A DNA stretch of 59,066 nt, from NCBI GenBank assembly GCA_947629915.1, contig CANRFN010000023.1:1-59066 (forward strand). The letters are read 5' to 3'. Positions 17,377-25,372 of the stretch are shown in pieces; position 1 is the stretch's first letter, and the number at the start of each line of letters is the position of its first letter. The DNA is from an uncultured Oscillospiraceae bacterium. Lineage in GTDB: Bacteria; Bacillota; Clostridia; Oscillospirales; Oscillospiraceae. The position numbers were made by a program, and so were the translations under genes. The notes under the pieces were generated by a model. That model was given only the letters and a program-made list of their open reading frames with translations, did not search any database and was not told the origin of the DNA.

Positions 17377-18120
17377 TCACTGGTTGAACACCGGGAGAGA
17401 TAGCTCCTGGTACGGCTGGAGTACCCCGTCCGGGGCGTTGGTGTAGATGGCGTTATAGGAGGAGAGAGAGGACACCAGATAGGGGGCTCTCTGGGCGAAC
17501 TTGGTCTTGTCTGCCACCAGGATCCGCTGGGCGGAGAGCTCCATGGCGGTGCTCTTCAACTCCATGATGGGCAGGGAGTTCTCAAAGGTGCCGTCCGGGG
17601 AGATGGCGGCGCAGGAGCTGAGCATGAGGTCGAAACGAAAGCGGCGCAGGGTGTTGCAGGTCATGCTGCCGGAGAGGTCCGTGATCTTGCTGAGCTCGCC
17701 CCCGGGCATGATGATCCTGGCCTGGCCCTGCTCCAGGAGAAACTGGGCCACGCTGAGGCCGTGGGTAACCACGGTCTTGTGCTGCAGATCCATGTGCCGG
17801 AGCAGGGCGAGACAGGTGGAGGAGTTGTCCACGAAGAGCACATCGAAGTCCGGGAGATGGGGTAGGGCCACCGCTGCTGAGGCATTTTTATCGGCGGCAT
17901 TCACGCCCAGGCGCACCGTGATGGCAAGCTCCTCCGCGGACTCGGTGTACACCGCGCCCCCGTGGATGCGGCGCAGCAGCCCTAAGTCCTGGAGGTCGCT
18001 GAGGTCCCGGCGCATGGTGGCCTCGCTGACGTACACCAGGGCGCAGAGCTCCTGAATGGTGGCCCGCTGGTGCGCCTGCAGGTAGGTCAGGATGGGCTGA
18101 AACCGGGGATTGCTGTACAT
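17377..18120 (-). CDS. DeoR/GlpR-family regulator of the deoxysugar operon
   Basis: A 247-aa protein with an N-terminal DeoR helix-turn-helix (TIQELCALVYVSEATMRRDL, about 20-39) followed by the DeoR signature LLRRIHGGA. The C-terminal sugar-phosphate-binding domain contains DVLFVDNSST and PGGELS. ATG 18120 with GAGGAGG eight bases upstream; the frame extends further but without a ribosome binding site. It is divergent from the rhamnulokinase gene. A perfect 15-bp inverted repeat lies between them, so it is probably the operon's repressor, relieved by a phosphorylated intermediate. Confidence 0.88.
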   Translation of the reverse strand: MYSNPRFQPILTYLQAHQRATIQELCALVYVSEATMRRDLSDLQDLGLLRRIHGGAVYTESAEELAITVRLGVNAADKNASAAVALPHLPDFDVLFVDNSSTCLALLRHMDLQHKTVVTHGLSVAQFLLEQGQARIIMPGGELSKITDLSGSMTCNTLRRFRFDLMLSSCAAISPDGTFENSLPIMELKSTAMELSAQRILVADKTKFAQRAPYLVSSLSSYNAIYTNAPDGVLQPYQELSLPVFNQ

Positions 18121-18177
18121 GAAAACCGCCTCCTCGCTGGATGGAGAGATTCTATCAGGCGGGGGAGAGGGCGTCAA

Positions 18178-18210
18178 GGGCAAAACGATCAAAAGTTGAT
18201 CGTTTTGCCC
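18178..18210. promoter_or_regulatory. Probable operator of the DeoR-type regulator
   Basis: A perfect inverted repeat with 15-bp arms (18178-18192 and 18196-18210) around AAG; core arm TTGATCGTTTTGC. A related single half-site, ATGATCGGTTTTCGC, lies at about 18228-18242, closer to the promoter. Confidence 0.7.
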
Positions 18211-18269
18211 GGAGATGGGCAGTTCAGATGATCGGTTTTCGCGTCTTCTGCCAGGTTGCACAAGATTGC

Positions 18270-18298
18270 TTGACGGTTTCACCCGGGAATGGTATCTT
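18270..18298 (+). promoter_or_regulatory. Promoter of the deoxysugar operon
   Basis: TTGACG (18270-18275), 17-base spacer, TATCTT (18293-18298), about 64 bases before the kinase ATG and downstream of the operator. Confidence 0.7.
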
Positions 18299-18361
18299 TG
18301 ACGCAACAACAGGGCCGGCCGAAAACAGGGTGCAGGCCGGAGAAAATAAGGGGGATCTCCC

Positions 18362-19810
18362 ATGACAGGATACTATCTCGCCATTGACATCGGCGCCTCC
18401 AGCGGCCGCCACATCCTGGGCCACGTAGACCAGGGCAAGCTGGTCCTGGAGGAAGTGCACCGCTTCGACAACCGCCAGGTCCGCCGCAACGGCCACGACT
18501 GCTGGGACATGGACAACCTCTGGCAGGGCATTGTGGACGGCCTGAAGGCGTGCAAGGCCATCGGGAAGATCCCGGACACCATCGGCATCGACACCTGGGC
18601 GGTGGACTACGTGCTGCTGGATGAGGCGGACAACGTGGTGGGGGATGCCGTGGCGTACCGGGATGGCAGAACCAAGGGCATGGAGACCGTGGTGGACGGC
18701 ATTGTCCCCCGCACCGAGCTCTACGCCAAGACCGGTATCCAGTACCAGACCTTCAACACCATCTATCAGCTGATGGCACTGCAGCAGGAGCATCCGGAGC
18801 AGCTGGAGAAGGCCCAGTCCCTGCTCATGATCCCGGACTACTTCCACTTCCGCCTCACCGGAGTGAAGAGACAGGAGTACACCAATGCCACCTCCACCAG
18901 TCTCGTGAACGCCGCGGACAAGACCTGGGACATGGATCTCATCCGCCGGCTGGGTCTCCCGGAGCGGCTCTTCGGCACCCTGTCCATGCCGGGCACAGCT
19001 GTGGGACCCCTCTCCGATGCGATGGCGGCCGCGGTAGGCTTCCAGACCACCGTGGTGCTCCCCGCCACCCATGACACCGGCTCCGCCTTCCTGGCAGTCC
19101 CCGCCCAGGATGACAACGCCGTGTACCTCTCCTCCGGCACCTGGTCCCTGCTGGGCGTGGAGAATGAGGTGCCCATCACCTCCGAGGCCTCCCGCCAGCA
19201 GAACTTCACCAACGAGGGCGGCGCCTGGTATCGGTACCGGTACCTCAAAAATATCATGGGCCTTTGGATGATCCAGTCCATCCGCCGGGAGCTGAACGGC
19301 GTGTCCTATGTGGAGGGCAAGGAGAGCAAGCACGCCACCGGCCGCACCTGGAGCTTCCCGGACCTCATCGCAGCCGCCCAGGAGGCGGAGAGCTTCCCCT
19401 CGGTGGTGGACGCCAACGATGACGCGTTCCTGGCCCCGGAGAGCATGATCGATGCCATCCGGGAGAGCTGTGCCAAGACCAACCAGCCGGTGCCGGAGTC
19501 CGTGGGCGAGATCATGCAGTGCGTGTACCGCAGCCTCGCCCGCTGCTACCGGGACGCCGTGGCAGGGCTCTCCGCCCTCACCGGCAAGACCTATACCAGC
19601 ATCAACATCGTGGGCGGCGGCTGCCAGGACATGTACCTGAACACCGCCACCGCCAAGGCCCTGAACCTGCCGGTGTACGCCGGCCCGGTGGAGGGCACCG
19701 CCATCGGCAACCTGCTGGTGCAGATGATCGCCGCCGGGGAGTTTGCCAGCCTCCAGGCAGCCAGAGACGCCGTGCGGGCCAGCTTCGAAATCCGTGAGAT
19801 CCTGCCCTGA
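18362..19810 (+). CDS. rhaB: Rhamnulokinase (FGGY family)
   Basis: A 482-aa sugar kinase with the RhaB pattern: YLAIDIGASSGRHILG at the N-terminus, IDTWAVDYVLLD, AYRDGRT, NTIYQL, a phosphate-binding ATHDTGSA, LSSGTWSLLG, FTNEGG, KNIMGLWMIQ and the adenosine motif NIVGGGCQDMYLN. This order is very close to E. coli RhaB as I remember it, so L-rhamnulose is the likely substrate, though fuculose cannot be excluded. It is the first gene of a four-gene operon whose other members act before and after it in the pathway. The start is supported by AAGGGGG upstream. Confidence 0.88.
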   Translation: MTGYYLAIDIGASSGRHILGHVDQGKLVLEEVHRFDNRQVRRNGHDCWDMDNLWQGIVDGLKACKAIGKIPDTIGIDTWAVDYVLLDEADNVVGDAVAYRDGRTKGMETVVDGIVPRTELYAKTGIQYQTFNTIYQLMALQQEHPEQLEKAQSLLMIPDYFHFRLTGVKRQEYTNATSTSLVNAADKTWDMDLIRRLGLPERLFGTLSMPGTAVGPLSDAMAAAVGFQTTVVLPATHDTGSAFLAVPAQDDNAVYLSSGTWSLLGVENEVPITSEASRQQNFTNEGGAWYRYRYLKNIMGLWMIQSIRRELNGVSYVEGKESKHATGRTWSFPDLIAAAQEAESFPSVVDANDDAFLAPESMIDAIRESCAKTNQPVPESVGEIMQCVYRSLARCYRDAVAGLSALTGKTYTSINIVGGGCQDMYLNTATAKALNLPVYAGPVEGTAIGNLLVQMIAAGEFASLQAARDAVRASFEIREILP

Positions 19811-19858
19811 GGCGGGACTCCTTGTGAATACGATAATGCTAAGGAAAGAGGTAGTTCC

Positions 19859-21280
19859 ATGTTAGTTAACACGAAAGCCCGGGTTGGCGTGTTCGCCATC
19901 GCCCTGGGCGCCTATCTGCCCCAGTTCCCCTCTCTGGTGCCGGAATTTGAGGGCCAGTATGCGGCCTTCCGCAGCACCATCCCGGACACCGTGGAGATCA
20001 TCGATGGCGGGATCGTAACCACCAAGGAATTGGCCCAGGCCGCAGGAGACAAGTTCCGGGCCGCCGATGTGGACCTGGTGATCCTCCAGTTGCTCACCTA
20101 TGCCACCTCCTATAACATGCTCCCCGCCGTGCGGGATCTGGATGTGCCGGTGGTGCTGGTGAACGTGCAGAAGAAGAAGGCCCCGGACTACGCCAACACG
20201 GACACCGCCACCTGGCTGGGCGAGCTCTATGCCTGCGGCGCCGTGGGCGAGATGGTGGCAGACCTGGAGCGGGCCGGCAAGCGGCATGCGGTGATCACCG
20301 GTGTGGTGGAAGGCGGCGATCCCCAGGTACAGGCGGAGATCGAGGACTGGTGCAAGGCGGCCCAGGTGCGCCGCCGCTTCCGGGACACCAACCTGGCCCA
20401 GATCGGCCGGCCCTATCCCGGCATGATGGACCTCTACATCGATGAGACCAACCTCTACCACCGGATGTGGCTGTATACCAAGCAGTTCGACTGGGAGAAG
20501 ATGTGGGCCATCGCAGACAACATCACCGATGAGGACGCCATCCGCGCCAAGGCCCAGGACATCCTGGACACCTTCGACATCGAGGGCGGCGGCACCATCG
20601 ACAAGGTGTGGGACATGGCCCGCTATGTGGTGGCCTTTGAGCAGTGGGTAAAGGACGAGAAGCTGGGCTTTGTGGCCTCCCACTACGATGGCTTTGCCCA
20701 GGGCGTGGCAGGCAAACTGGACTCCATGCTGATCCCCGCCTTCTCCATGCTGATCAAACAGGGCACCGCCTGCGCCGTAGAGGGCGACATCAAGGTGGCC
20801 ATGGCCATGAGCATCCTGAAGACCATCGCCGGCACCGGTCAGCTCAGCGAGATGTACTCCATCGACTTCAACGAGGACATCTGCATCATCGGCCACAGCG
20901 GCTCCGGCGATGCGGACATCTCCCAGGCCAAAAAGCCCACCATGAAGATTGTCCCGGTGTTCCACGGCAAGACCGGCGGCGGCTACCTCACCCAGTTCTA
21001 TCCCCCCACGGGCCCGGTTACCTATCTTGGCATCACCCAGGACCGGGACGGCCACTTCAAGTTCGTGGTGGCGGAGGGCGTGAACGAGGAGGGGCCCATC
21101 TTCACCTTCGGCGACACCAACATGCGCACCCGCTTTACCTGCGGCGCCCGGGAGTTCTGCAACCGCTGGAGCGAGGCAGGCCCCACCCACCACATGGCAG
21201 CGGCAGCCGGCCGCCACATCGACACCATTCTCAAGGTTGCCAAGATCTTCAACGTCCCTGTTGACGTGATCACCCGCTGA
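19859..21280 (+). CDS. L-fucose/L-arabinose isomerase-family protein
   Basis: A 473-aa protein starting at ATG 19859 after AAGGAAAGAGG. It begins with a Rossmann-like stretch (VGVFAIALGAYLPQFPSL) and contains LVILQLLTYATSYNMLP, VVLVNVQKKKAP and a C-terminal half with GTGQLSEMYSIDF, ICIIGHSGSGD and HHMAAAAGRHI. This is the fucose/arabinose isomerase fold, not the TIM-barrel RhaA type, and it is shorter than E. coli FucI (591 aa). Its place between rhamnulokinase and rhamnulose-1-phosphate aldolase suggests that it converts L-rhamnose (or L-fucose) to the ketose. Substrate uncertain. Confidence 0.8.
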   Translation: MLVNTKARVGVFAIALGAYLPQFPSLVPEFEGQYAAFRSTIPDTVEIIDGGIVTTKELAQAAGDKFRAADVDLVILQLLTYATSYNMLPAVRDLDVPVVLVNVQKKKAPDYANTDTATWLGELYACGAVGEMVADLERAGKRHAVITGVVEGGDPQVQAEIEDWCKAAQVRRRFRDTNLAQIGRPYPGMMDLYIDETNLYHRMWLYTKQFDWEKMWAIADNITDEDAIRAKAQDILDTFDIEGGGTIDKVWDMARYVVAFEQWVKDEKLGFVASHYDGFAQGVAGKLDSMLIPAFSMLIKQGTACAVEGDIKVAMAMSILKTIAGTGQLSEMYSIDFNEDICIIGHSGSGDADISQAKKPTMKIVPVFHGKTGGGYLTQFYPPTGPVTYLGITQDRDGHFKFVVAEGVNEEGPIFTFGDTNMRTRFTCGAREFCNRWSEAGPTHHMAAAAGRHIDTILKVAKIFNVPVDVITR

Positions 21281-21307
21281 GCGTACTATTACGAGGAGGA
21301 CATCATC

Positions 21308-22138
21308 ATGAATGTAACTGACGCAAAATTTGTCCAGGGCTTCATCCGTATGGCCACAGACGGCTGGCTCCAGGGCTGGCACGAGCGCAACGGCGGCAAC
21401 CTGAGCTACCGCATCCGCCCCGAGGAGATCGCCTCCGTCCAGGAGTGCCTCACCCCCGGTGAGTGGAAGCCCATCGGCACCACCGTGCCCACCCTGGCCA
21501 AGGAGTACTTCCTGGTGACCGGCTCCGGCAAGTACATGCGCAACGTGGCCCTGGACCCCGCAGACTCCATCGCCATCATTGAACTGGACGACAAGGGCGA
21601 GAACTACCGCATCTGCTGGGGCCTTGTGAACGGTGGCCGTCCCACCAGCGAGCTGCCCTCCCACCTCATGAACCACGAGGTGAAGGTGATCGCCTCCGGC
21701 GGCAAGCACCGTGTGATCTATCACGCACACCCGGCCAACACCATCGCCCTCACCTTCGTGCTGCCCCTCACCGATGAGGCCTTCACCCGGGAGCTCTGGG
21801 AGATGGCCACCGAGTGCCCGGTGGTGTTCCCGGACGGCATCGGCGTGGTGCCCTGGATGGTCCCCGGCGGACGGGACATCGCCGTTGCCACCTCCGAGCT
21901 CATGAAGCAGTATGACGTGGCCATCTGGGCCCACCACGGCATGTTCTGCTCCGGCGAGGATTTCGACCTCACCTTCGGCCTCATGCACACCGTGGAGAAG
22001 TCCGCCGAGATCCTGGTGAAGGTGCTCTCCATGGGCGGCAAGAGCAAGACCCAGACCATCCAGCCCGATGACTTCCGCCGCCTGGCCGTAGACTTCAAGG
22101 TAACCCTGCCGGAGAAGTTCCTCTACGAGAAGAACTGA
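21308..22138 (+). CDS. rhaD: Rhamnulose-1-phosphate aldolase
   Basis: A 276-aa class II aldolase. It is close to E. coli RhaD (274 aa) in length and order of motifs: FVQGFIRMATDGWLQGWHER, NGGNLSYR, FLVTGSGKYMRNV, WGLVNGGRPTSELPSHL, the zinc ligands in YHAHPANTIALT, CPVVFPDGIGVVPWMVPG and the third histidine in WAHHGMFCSG. It splits rhamnulose-1-phosphate into dihydroxyacetone phosphate and L-lactaldehyde. ATG 21308 with GAGGAGG upstream, 28 bases after the isomerase gene. The codon bias is very GC-rich at third positions, as in its operon partners. Confidence 0.9.
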   Translation: MNVTDAKFVQGFIRMATDGWLQGWHERNGGNLSYRIRPEEIASVQECLTPGEWKPIGTTVPTLAKEYFLVTGSGKYMRNVALDPADSIAIIELDDKGENYRICWGLVNGGRPTSELPSHLMNHEVKVIASGGKHRVIYHAHPANTIALTFVLPLTDEAFTRELWEMATECPVVFPDGIGVVPWMVPGGRDIAVATSELMKQYDVAIWAHHGMFCSGEDFDLTFGLMHTVEKSAEILVKVLSMGGKSKTQTIQPDDFRRLAVDFKVTLPEKFLYEKN

Positions 22139-22190
22139 TCCGCGTTTCACCAACCAAAAGGTTTCATCATCAGAAAGGAAGAATGCAATC

Positions 22191-23339
22191 ATGGCTAACC
22201 GCATCGTTCTCAACACCATCTCCTACCACGGCAAGGGCGCCATCGAAAACATCGTACCGGAGCTCACCGCCCGCGGCTACCAGAAGGCCTTCGTGGCCAC
22301 CGATCCGGACCTTCTGAAGTTCGGCGTCACCGGCAAGGTGACCGCTCTGCTGGATGCCGCCTCCTTCCCCTATGAGGTGTACAGCAACATCAAGCCCAAC
22401 CCCACCATCGAGAACGTGCAGACCGGCGTGGCCGCTTTCCAGGCCAGCGGCGCAGACTGCATCATCGCCGTGGGCGGCGGCTCCGCCATGGACACCGCCA
22501 AGGCCATCGGCATCATCATCAACAACCCCGAGTTCGCAGACGTCCGCTCCCTGGAAGGCGTAGCCCCCACCAAGAAGCACGCAGTGTTCACCATCGCTGT
22601 GGCCACCACCGCCGGCACCGCGGCTGAGGTTACCATCAACTACGTCATCACCGATGTGGAGAAGAAGCGCAAGTTCGTGTGCGTGGACACCAACGACATC
22701 CCCGAGATCGCCGTTGTGGACCCCGACATGATGTCCACCATGCCCAAGGGCCTCACCGCCGCCACCGGTATGGATGCTCTCACCCACGCCATCGAGGGCT
22801 ACATCACCCAGGGCCACTGCGCCATCTCCGACATGTTCCACCTGGAGGCCATCCGTCTGATCTCCGCCAGCCTCCGCGGCGCCGTGCAGAACACCCCCGA
22901 GGGACGGGAGGGCATGGCTCTCGGCCAGTACATCGCCGGCATGGGCTTCTCCAACGTGGGCCTCGGCATCGTCCACTCCATGGCACACGGTCTGAGCGCT
23001 CTCTATGACACACCCCACGGTGTAGCCTGCGCTATCATCCTGCCCACCGGCCTGGAGTACAACGCCCCCGTGGCCGGCAAGCGCTATCGCGCCATCGGCA
23101 ACGCCATGTGCGTGGCCGGCATCGACCGCATGACCGATGAAGAGGCAGCCGCTGCCACCATCGCCGCTGTGAAGCAGCTCTCCGCCGATGTGGGCATCCC
23201 CGCCAACCTGAAGGGCATCCTGAAGGAAGAGGACGTGCAGTTCCTGTCTGAGTCCGCCTACGCAGATGCCTGCCGTCCCGGCAACCCCCGCGACACCAGC
23301 GTGGAGGAGATCGCCGAGCTGTATCGCAGCCTGATGTGA
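22191..23339 (+). CDS. fucO: Lactaldehyde reductase (iron-containing alcohol dehydrogenase)
   Basis: A 382-aa group III iron-dependent alcohol dehydrogenase of FucO type. The NAD-binding GGGSAMDTAKA and the Fe ligands in TGMDALTHAIEGY (Asp and His), VHSMAHGLSALYDTPHG (two His) are all present. In this operon it reduces L-lactaldehyde from the aldolase to propane-1,2-diol and so recycles NADH anaerobically. ATG 22191 follows AAAGGAAGAA. It is the last gene before a terminator. No aldehyde-oxidising or microcompartment genes follow, so propanediol is probably excreted. Confidence 0.9.
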   Translation: MANRIVLNTISYHGKGAIENIVPELTARGYQKAFVATDPDLLKFGVTGKVTALLDAASFPYEVYSNIKPNPTIENVQTGVAAFQASGADCIIAVGGGSAMDTAKAIGIIINNPEFADVRSLEGVAPTKKHAVFTIAVATTAGTAAEVTINYVITDVEKKRKFVCVDTNDIPEIAVVDPDMMSTMPKGLTAATGMDALTHAIEGYITQGHCAISDMFHLEAIRLISASLRGAVQNTPEGREGMALGQYIAGMGFSNVGLGIVHSMAHGLSALYDTPHGVACAIILPTGLEYNAPVAGKRYRAIGNAMCVAGIDRMTDEEAAAATIAAVKQLSADVGIPANLKGILKEEDVQFLSESAYADACRPGNPRDTSVEEIAELYRSLM

Positions 23340-23380
23340 GATCGGGCTTGCCCTACAACGGATCACTGATCTGAACTAAA

Positions 23381-23418
23381 AAATCGCTCCCCTGCCGATG
23401 GCAGGGGAGCGATTTCAC
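23381..23418 (+). terminator. Terminator of the deoxysugar operon
   Basis: A 16-bp perfect stem (23381-23396 with 23400-23415), loop GAT, 41 bases after the fucO stop. Confidence 0.8.
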
Positions 23419-23613
23419 TTACGGATCTCCGTATGCAGTGCTCCCAAGAACAGGAGATTCAATGAGGGCGAGTACGGGCAGGTCTCATTCAGGCCCGTTC
23501 AGAGAGATGCCGATCTCATCGGAGTTGTACATATTGGAAGACGGTATCTATGTGTTTCAATTATATATATTTATTTCGATTGCAATTGATTTTTGAAAAG
23601 TTCATTTCAGGGA

Positions 23614-23642
23614 TTGACTATCGCTTCAAAATCATTTACAAT
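23614..23642 (+). promoter_or_regulatory. Strong sigma-A promoter of a noncoding RNA
   Basis: TTGACT (23614-23619), 17-base spacer, TACAAT (23637-23642): near consensus. No start codon with a usable reading frame follows. Confidence 0.75.
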
Positions 23643-23648
23643 ACTGAA

Positions 23649-23822
23649 GGAGGATAGCGGCAAGACCAGCTATCGTGTGCTGTGAAGCAGCTGACTGGGT
23701 CGGCATGCAGCCCGCTGTGGAGTATGCCCGAGGGTTATGCGCAACCTCAAGCCGACTAGATTCCGGTATGTGGGATTGAAGGAAAACGCTTAGGAGCCTT
23801 GCGAAAGCAGGGCTCCTTTTTC
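23649..23822 (+). ncRNA. Candidate structured noncoding RNA, about 175 nt
   Basis: The stretch runs from the expected start site of a near-consensus promoter to a rho-independent terminator and holds no plausible gene. It can fold into several helices. GATAGC/GCTATC forms a hairpin (about 23654-23675). TGCT-GTGA-AGCA forms another. The outer helix GTCGGC/GCCGAC (about 23699-23756) encloses GGCAT/ATGCC and a hairpin GAGGGTT/AACCTC. The terminal hairpin 23792-23815 ends in TTTTT. The size and multi-branch form resemble known large clostridial RNA classes (raiA-type or 6S-type were considered), but I cannot assign a family by eye. Confidence 0.6.
23792..23821 (+). terminator. Terminator of the candidate noncoding RNA
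   Basis: GGAGCC pairs with GGCTCC, extended by TTGC/GCAG around a GAAA tetraloop, followed by five T. Confidence 0.85.
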
Positions 23823-23920
23823 ATGGGTGCGAGCACAAAACACATCATCTTGCAAATCACAATAACATTTAAAAATTAAACTGCTTATTTTGTATAATCT
23901 GCGAATTTGTTACTTTCCTG

Positions 23921-23950
23921 TTGACTTCGCAAGCTGCTTTGAAGTATAGT
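23921..23950 (+). promoter_or_regulatory. Promoter of the ATPase-nucleotidyltransferase pair
   Basis: TTGACT (23921-23926), 18-base spacer, TATAGT (23945-23950), 39 bases before the GTG start at 23990. Confidence 0.6.
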
Positions 23951-23989
23951 AAATGATCCTAATAAAACAGAGGAACGGGTGGATTTATT

Positions 23990-25372
23990 GTGCTTTTGAA
24001 GTTTTGGACGCAGAACTATCGCTCTTTCAAGGACGGATTTGTGTTTTCCCTGGAGCCGGTGCGGCAGAAGAAATTGGAATACAGTATCCTCAAGGAGCGG
24101 ATTGGGGGAAAGACGTACGAAGCGCTTTCTGCGGCGGTGATTTTCGGACCGAATGCCTCCGGCAAAACGGCGATCATTGAGGCCATGGATACCATGAGGC
24201 GGGTTGTCCTTCGCGGCAACATCCAGGATGATGCGCAGTTCGGTTCTTCAAATGTTGCAGCCAGCAATCTTTCTCTGATTCCCTTTGCCGGAGCGTCTGC
24301 CGCGCCCGTATCCCTGGGGATTGCTTTTGTGCATGAGGGAATTCGTGTCGACTACTCCATCTCCATGGATGTGGGGGCATTCTTGCAGGGAGACGATGGG
24401 CGGAAAATTGTGTCTGAGACCCTTCTCGTGAATCAGAAGGAGGTCTTTTGCCGGGGCGAGAAGCTTGTTTTGGATGGGCTTCGAAACATCCGGCCGCTTC
24501 TCAACGACAGTTCTTATGCGTTGGACAAGGGAGTGAAGGCGGTAGCGGAGGCCAGTTTGGTTCCAACCGATCTCTTCCTGACGAACGGCTTCAAGACGAT
24601 CTACAGCAAGCAGCTGTGTGGACTGATCACAGAGTGGTTCCAAGACAAGCTTCTGGTCCTATTGCCGATGAAAGACAGTCCCCTTGGCAGACGCTTTCCT
24701 GATCCTTCAGGGTACGCCGTCTCTGTTGAGAGGACACTCTCCGAGGCGGCAAAAGCATTTGGCGTCCGCTCAAATGCCCTGGGATATACGGCAACGGGAC
24801 CGGACGGAGAGGCGATGCTTCACTCACGGCTCCAAGTGAATGGCACGGAGATCTCTGTGCCGGCGGAGGCCTATGAATCAAACGGGACGCTGTGGTTTCT
24901 CGAGAAGTTCCCCTACGTGATGCAGGCACTGAAGACTGGCGCCACTCTTGTTGTGGACGAATTGGATGCATCGCTTCATCCTATGGCAGTGATGAACCTC
25001 ATCAATGTCTTTCACTGCGATGAGATCAATGTCCGCCATGCGCAGCTCGTCTTTGACACCCACAATCCCATCTTCCTCCATGCGGGATTTCTGCGCAGGG
25101 ATGAGATCAAGTTTGTGGATCGGGATGATGAGAGCCACGTCAGTTCTCACTACGCACTCTCGGACTTCAAGATTCCAGAGAAGGAGAGCAGGCGCAAACA
25201 GGAGGATTATCTGAAGGAATATTTCCTTGGGCGATATGGGGCGATCAAAGACATCGATTTTTCCCCGCTCGTGGAGCGAATCGTGTGTTCGGGAGATGGG
25301 GAGGCGGCGAAAGGCTTGCCCGGTCAGTCTGAATCCGGCTGGAGAGCAGTGTGCCTTGAGGAGGAGCCATGA
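23990..25372 (+). CDS. AAA (AAA_15/ABC-type) ATPase, defence-like
   Basis: A 460-aa ATPase of the RecF/SMC-like group. It begins LLKFWTQNYRSFKDGFVFSL, the usual entry strand of AAA_15 proteins, with Walker A GPNASGKT at 53-60. Near the C-terminus come the ABC-type Walker B TLVVDELDASLHP, followed by QLVFDTHNPIFL (H-loop) and YALSDFKIPEKESRRK ... LGRYGAI. Such ATPases are found in anti-phage modules (for example with RloB-like partners). Here the partner is instead a nucleotidyltransferase gene overlapping by ATGA. The GTG start follows GAGGAACGGG. The GC is lower than in the neighbouring sugar operon, suggesting transfer. Confidence 0.85.
   Translation: MLLKFWTQNYRSFKDGFVFSLEPVRQKKLEYSILKERIGGKTYEALSAAVIFGPNASGKTAIIEAMDTMRRVVLRGNIQDDAQFGSSNVAASNLSLIPFAGASAAPVSLGIAFVHEGIRVDYSISMDVGAFLQGDDGRKIVSETLLVNQKEVFCRGEKLVLDGLRNIRPLLNDSSYALDKGVKAVAEASLVPTDLFLTNGFKTIYSKQLCGLITEWFQDKLLVLLPMKDSPLGRRFPDPSGYAVSVERTLSEAAKAFGVRSNALGYTATGPDGEAMLHSRLQVNGTEISVPAEAYESNGTLWFLEKFPYVMQALKTGATLVVDELDASLHPMAVMNLINVFHCDEINVRHAQLVFDTHNPIFLHAGFLRRDEIKFVDRDDESHVSSHYALSDFKIPEKESRRKQEDYLKEYFLGRYGAIKDIDFSPLVERIVCSGDGEAAKGLPGQSESGWRAVCLEEEP

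Noticed and set aside
18224..22219. Long minus-strand open frames (369 and 785 codons) antisense to the deoxysugar operon, and a similar 398-codon frame at 22170-23366
   Set aside because: They result from the strong third-position GC bias of the sense genes; they have His/Gly/Val/Leu-rich nonsense composition and no ribosome binding sites.
23649..23822. The structured stretch as a tRNA, tmRNA or SRP RNA
   Set aside because: It lacks a cloverleaf with CCA end and T-loop, tmRNA signature or the SRP Alu/GGAAG elements; the family is left open.
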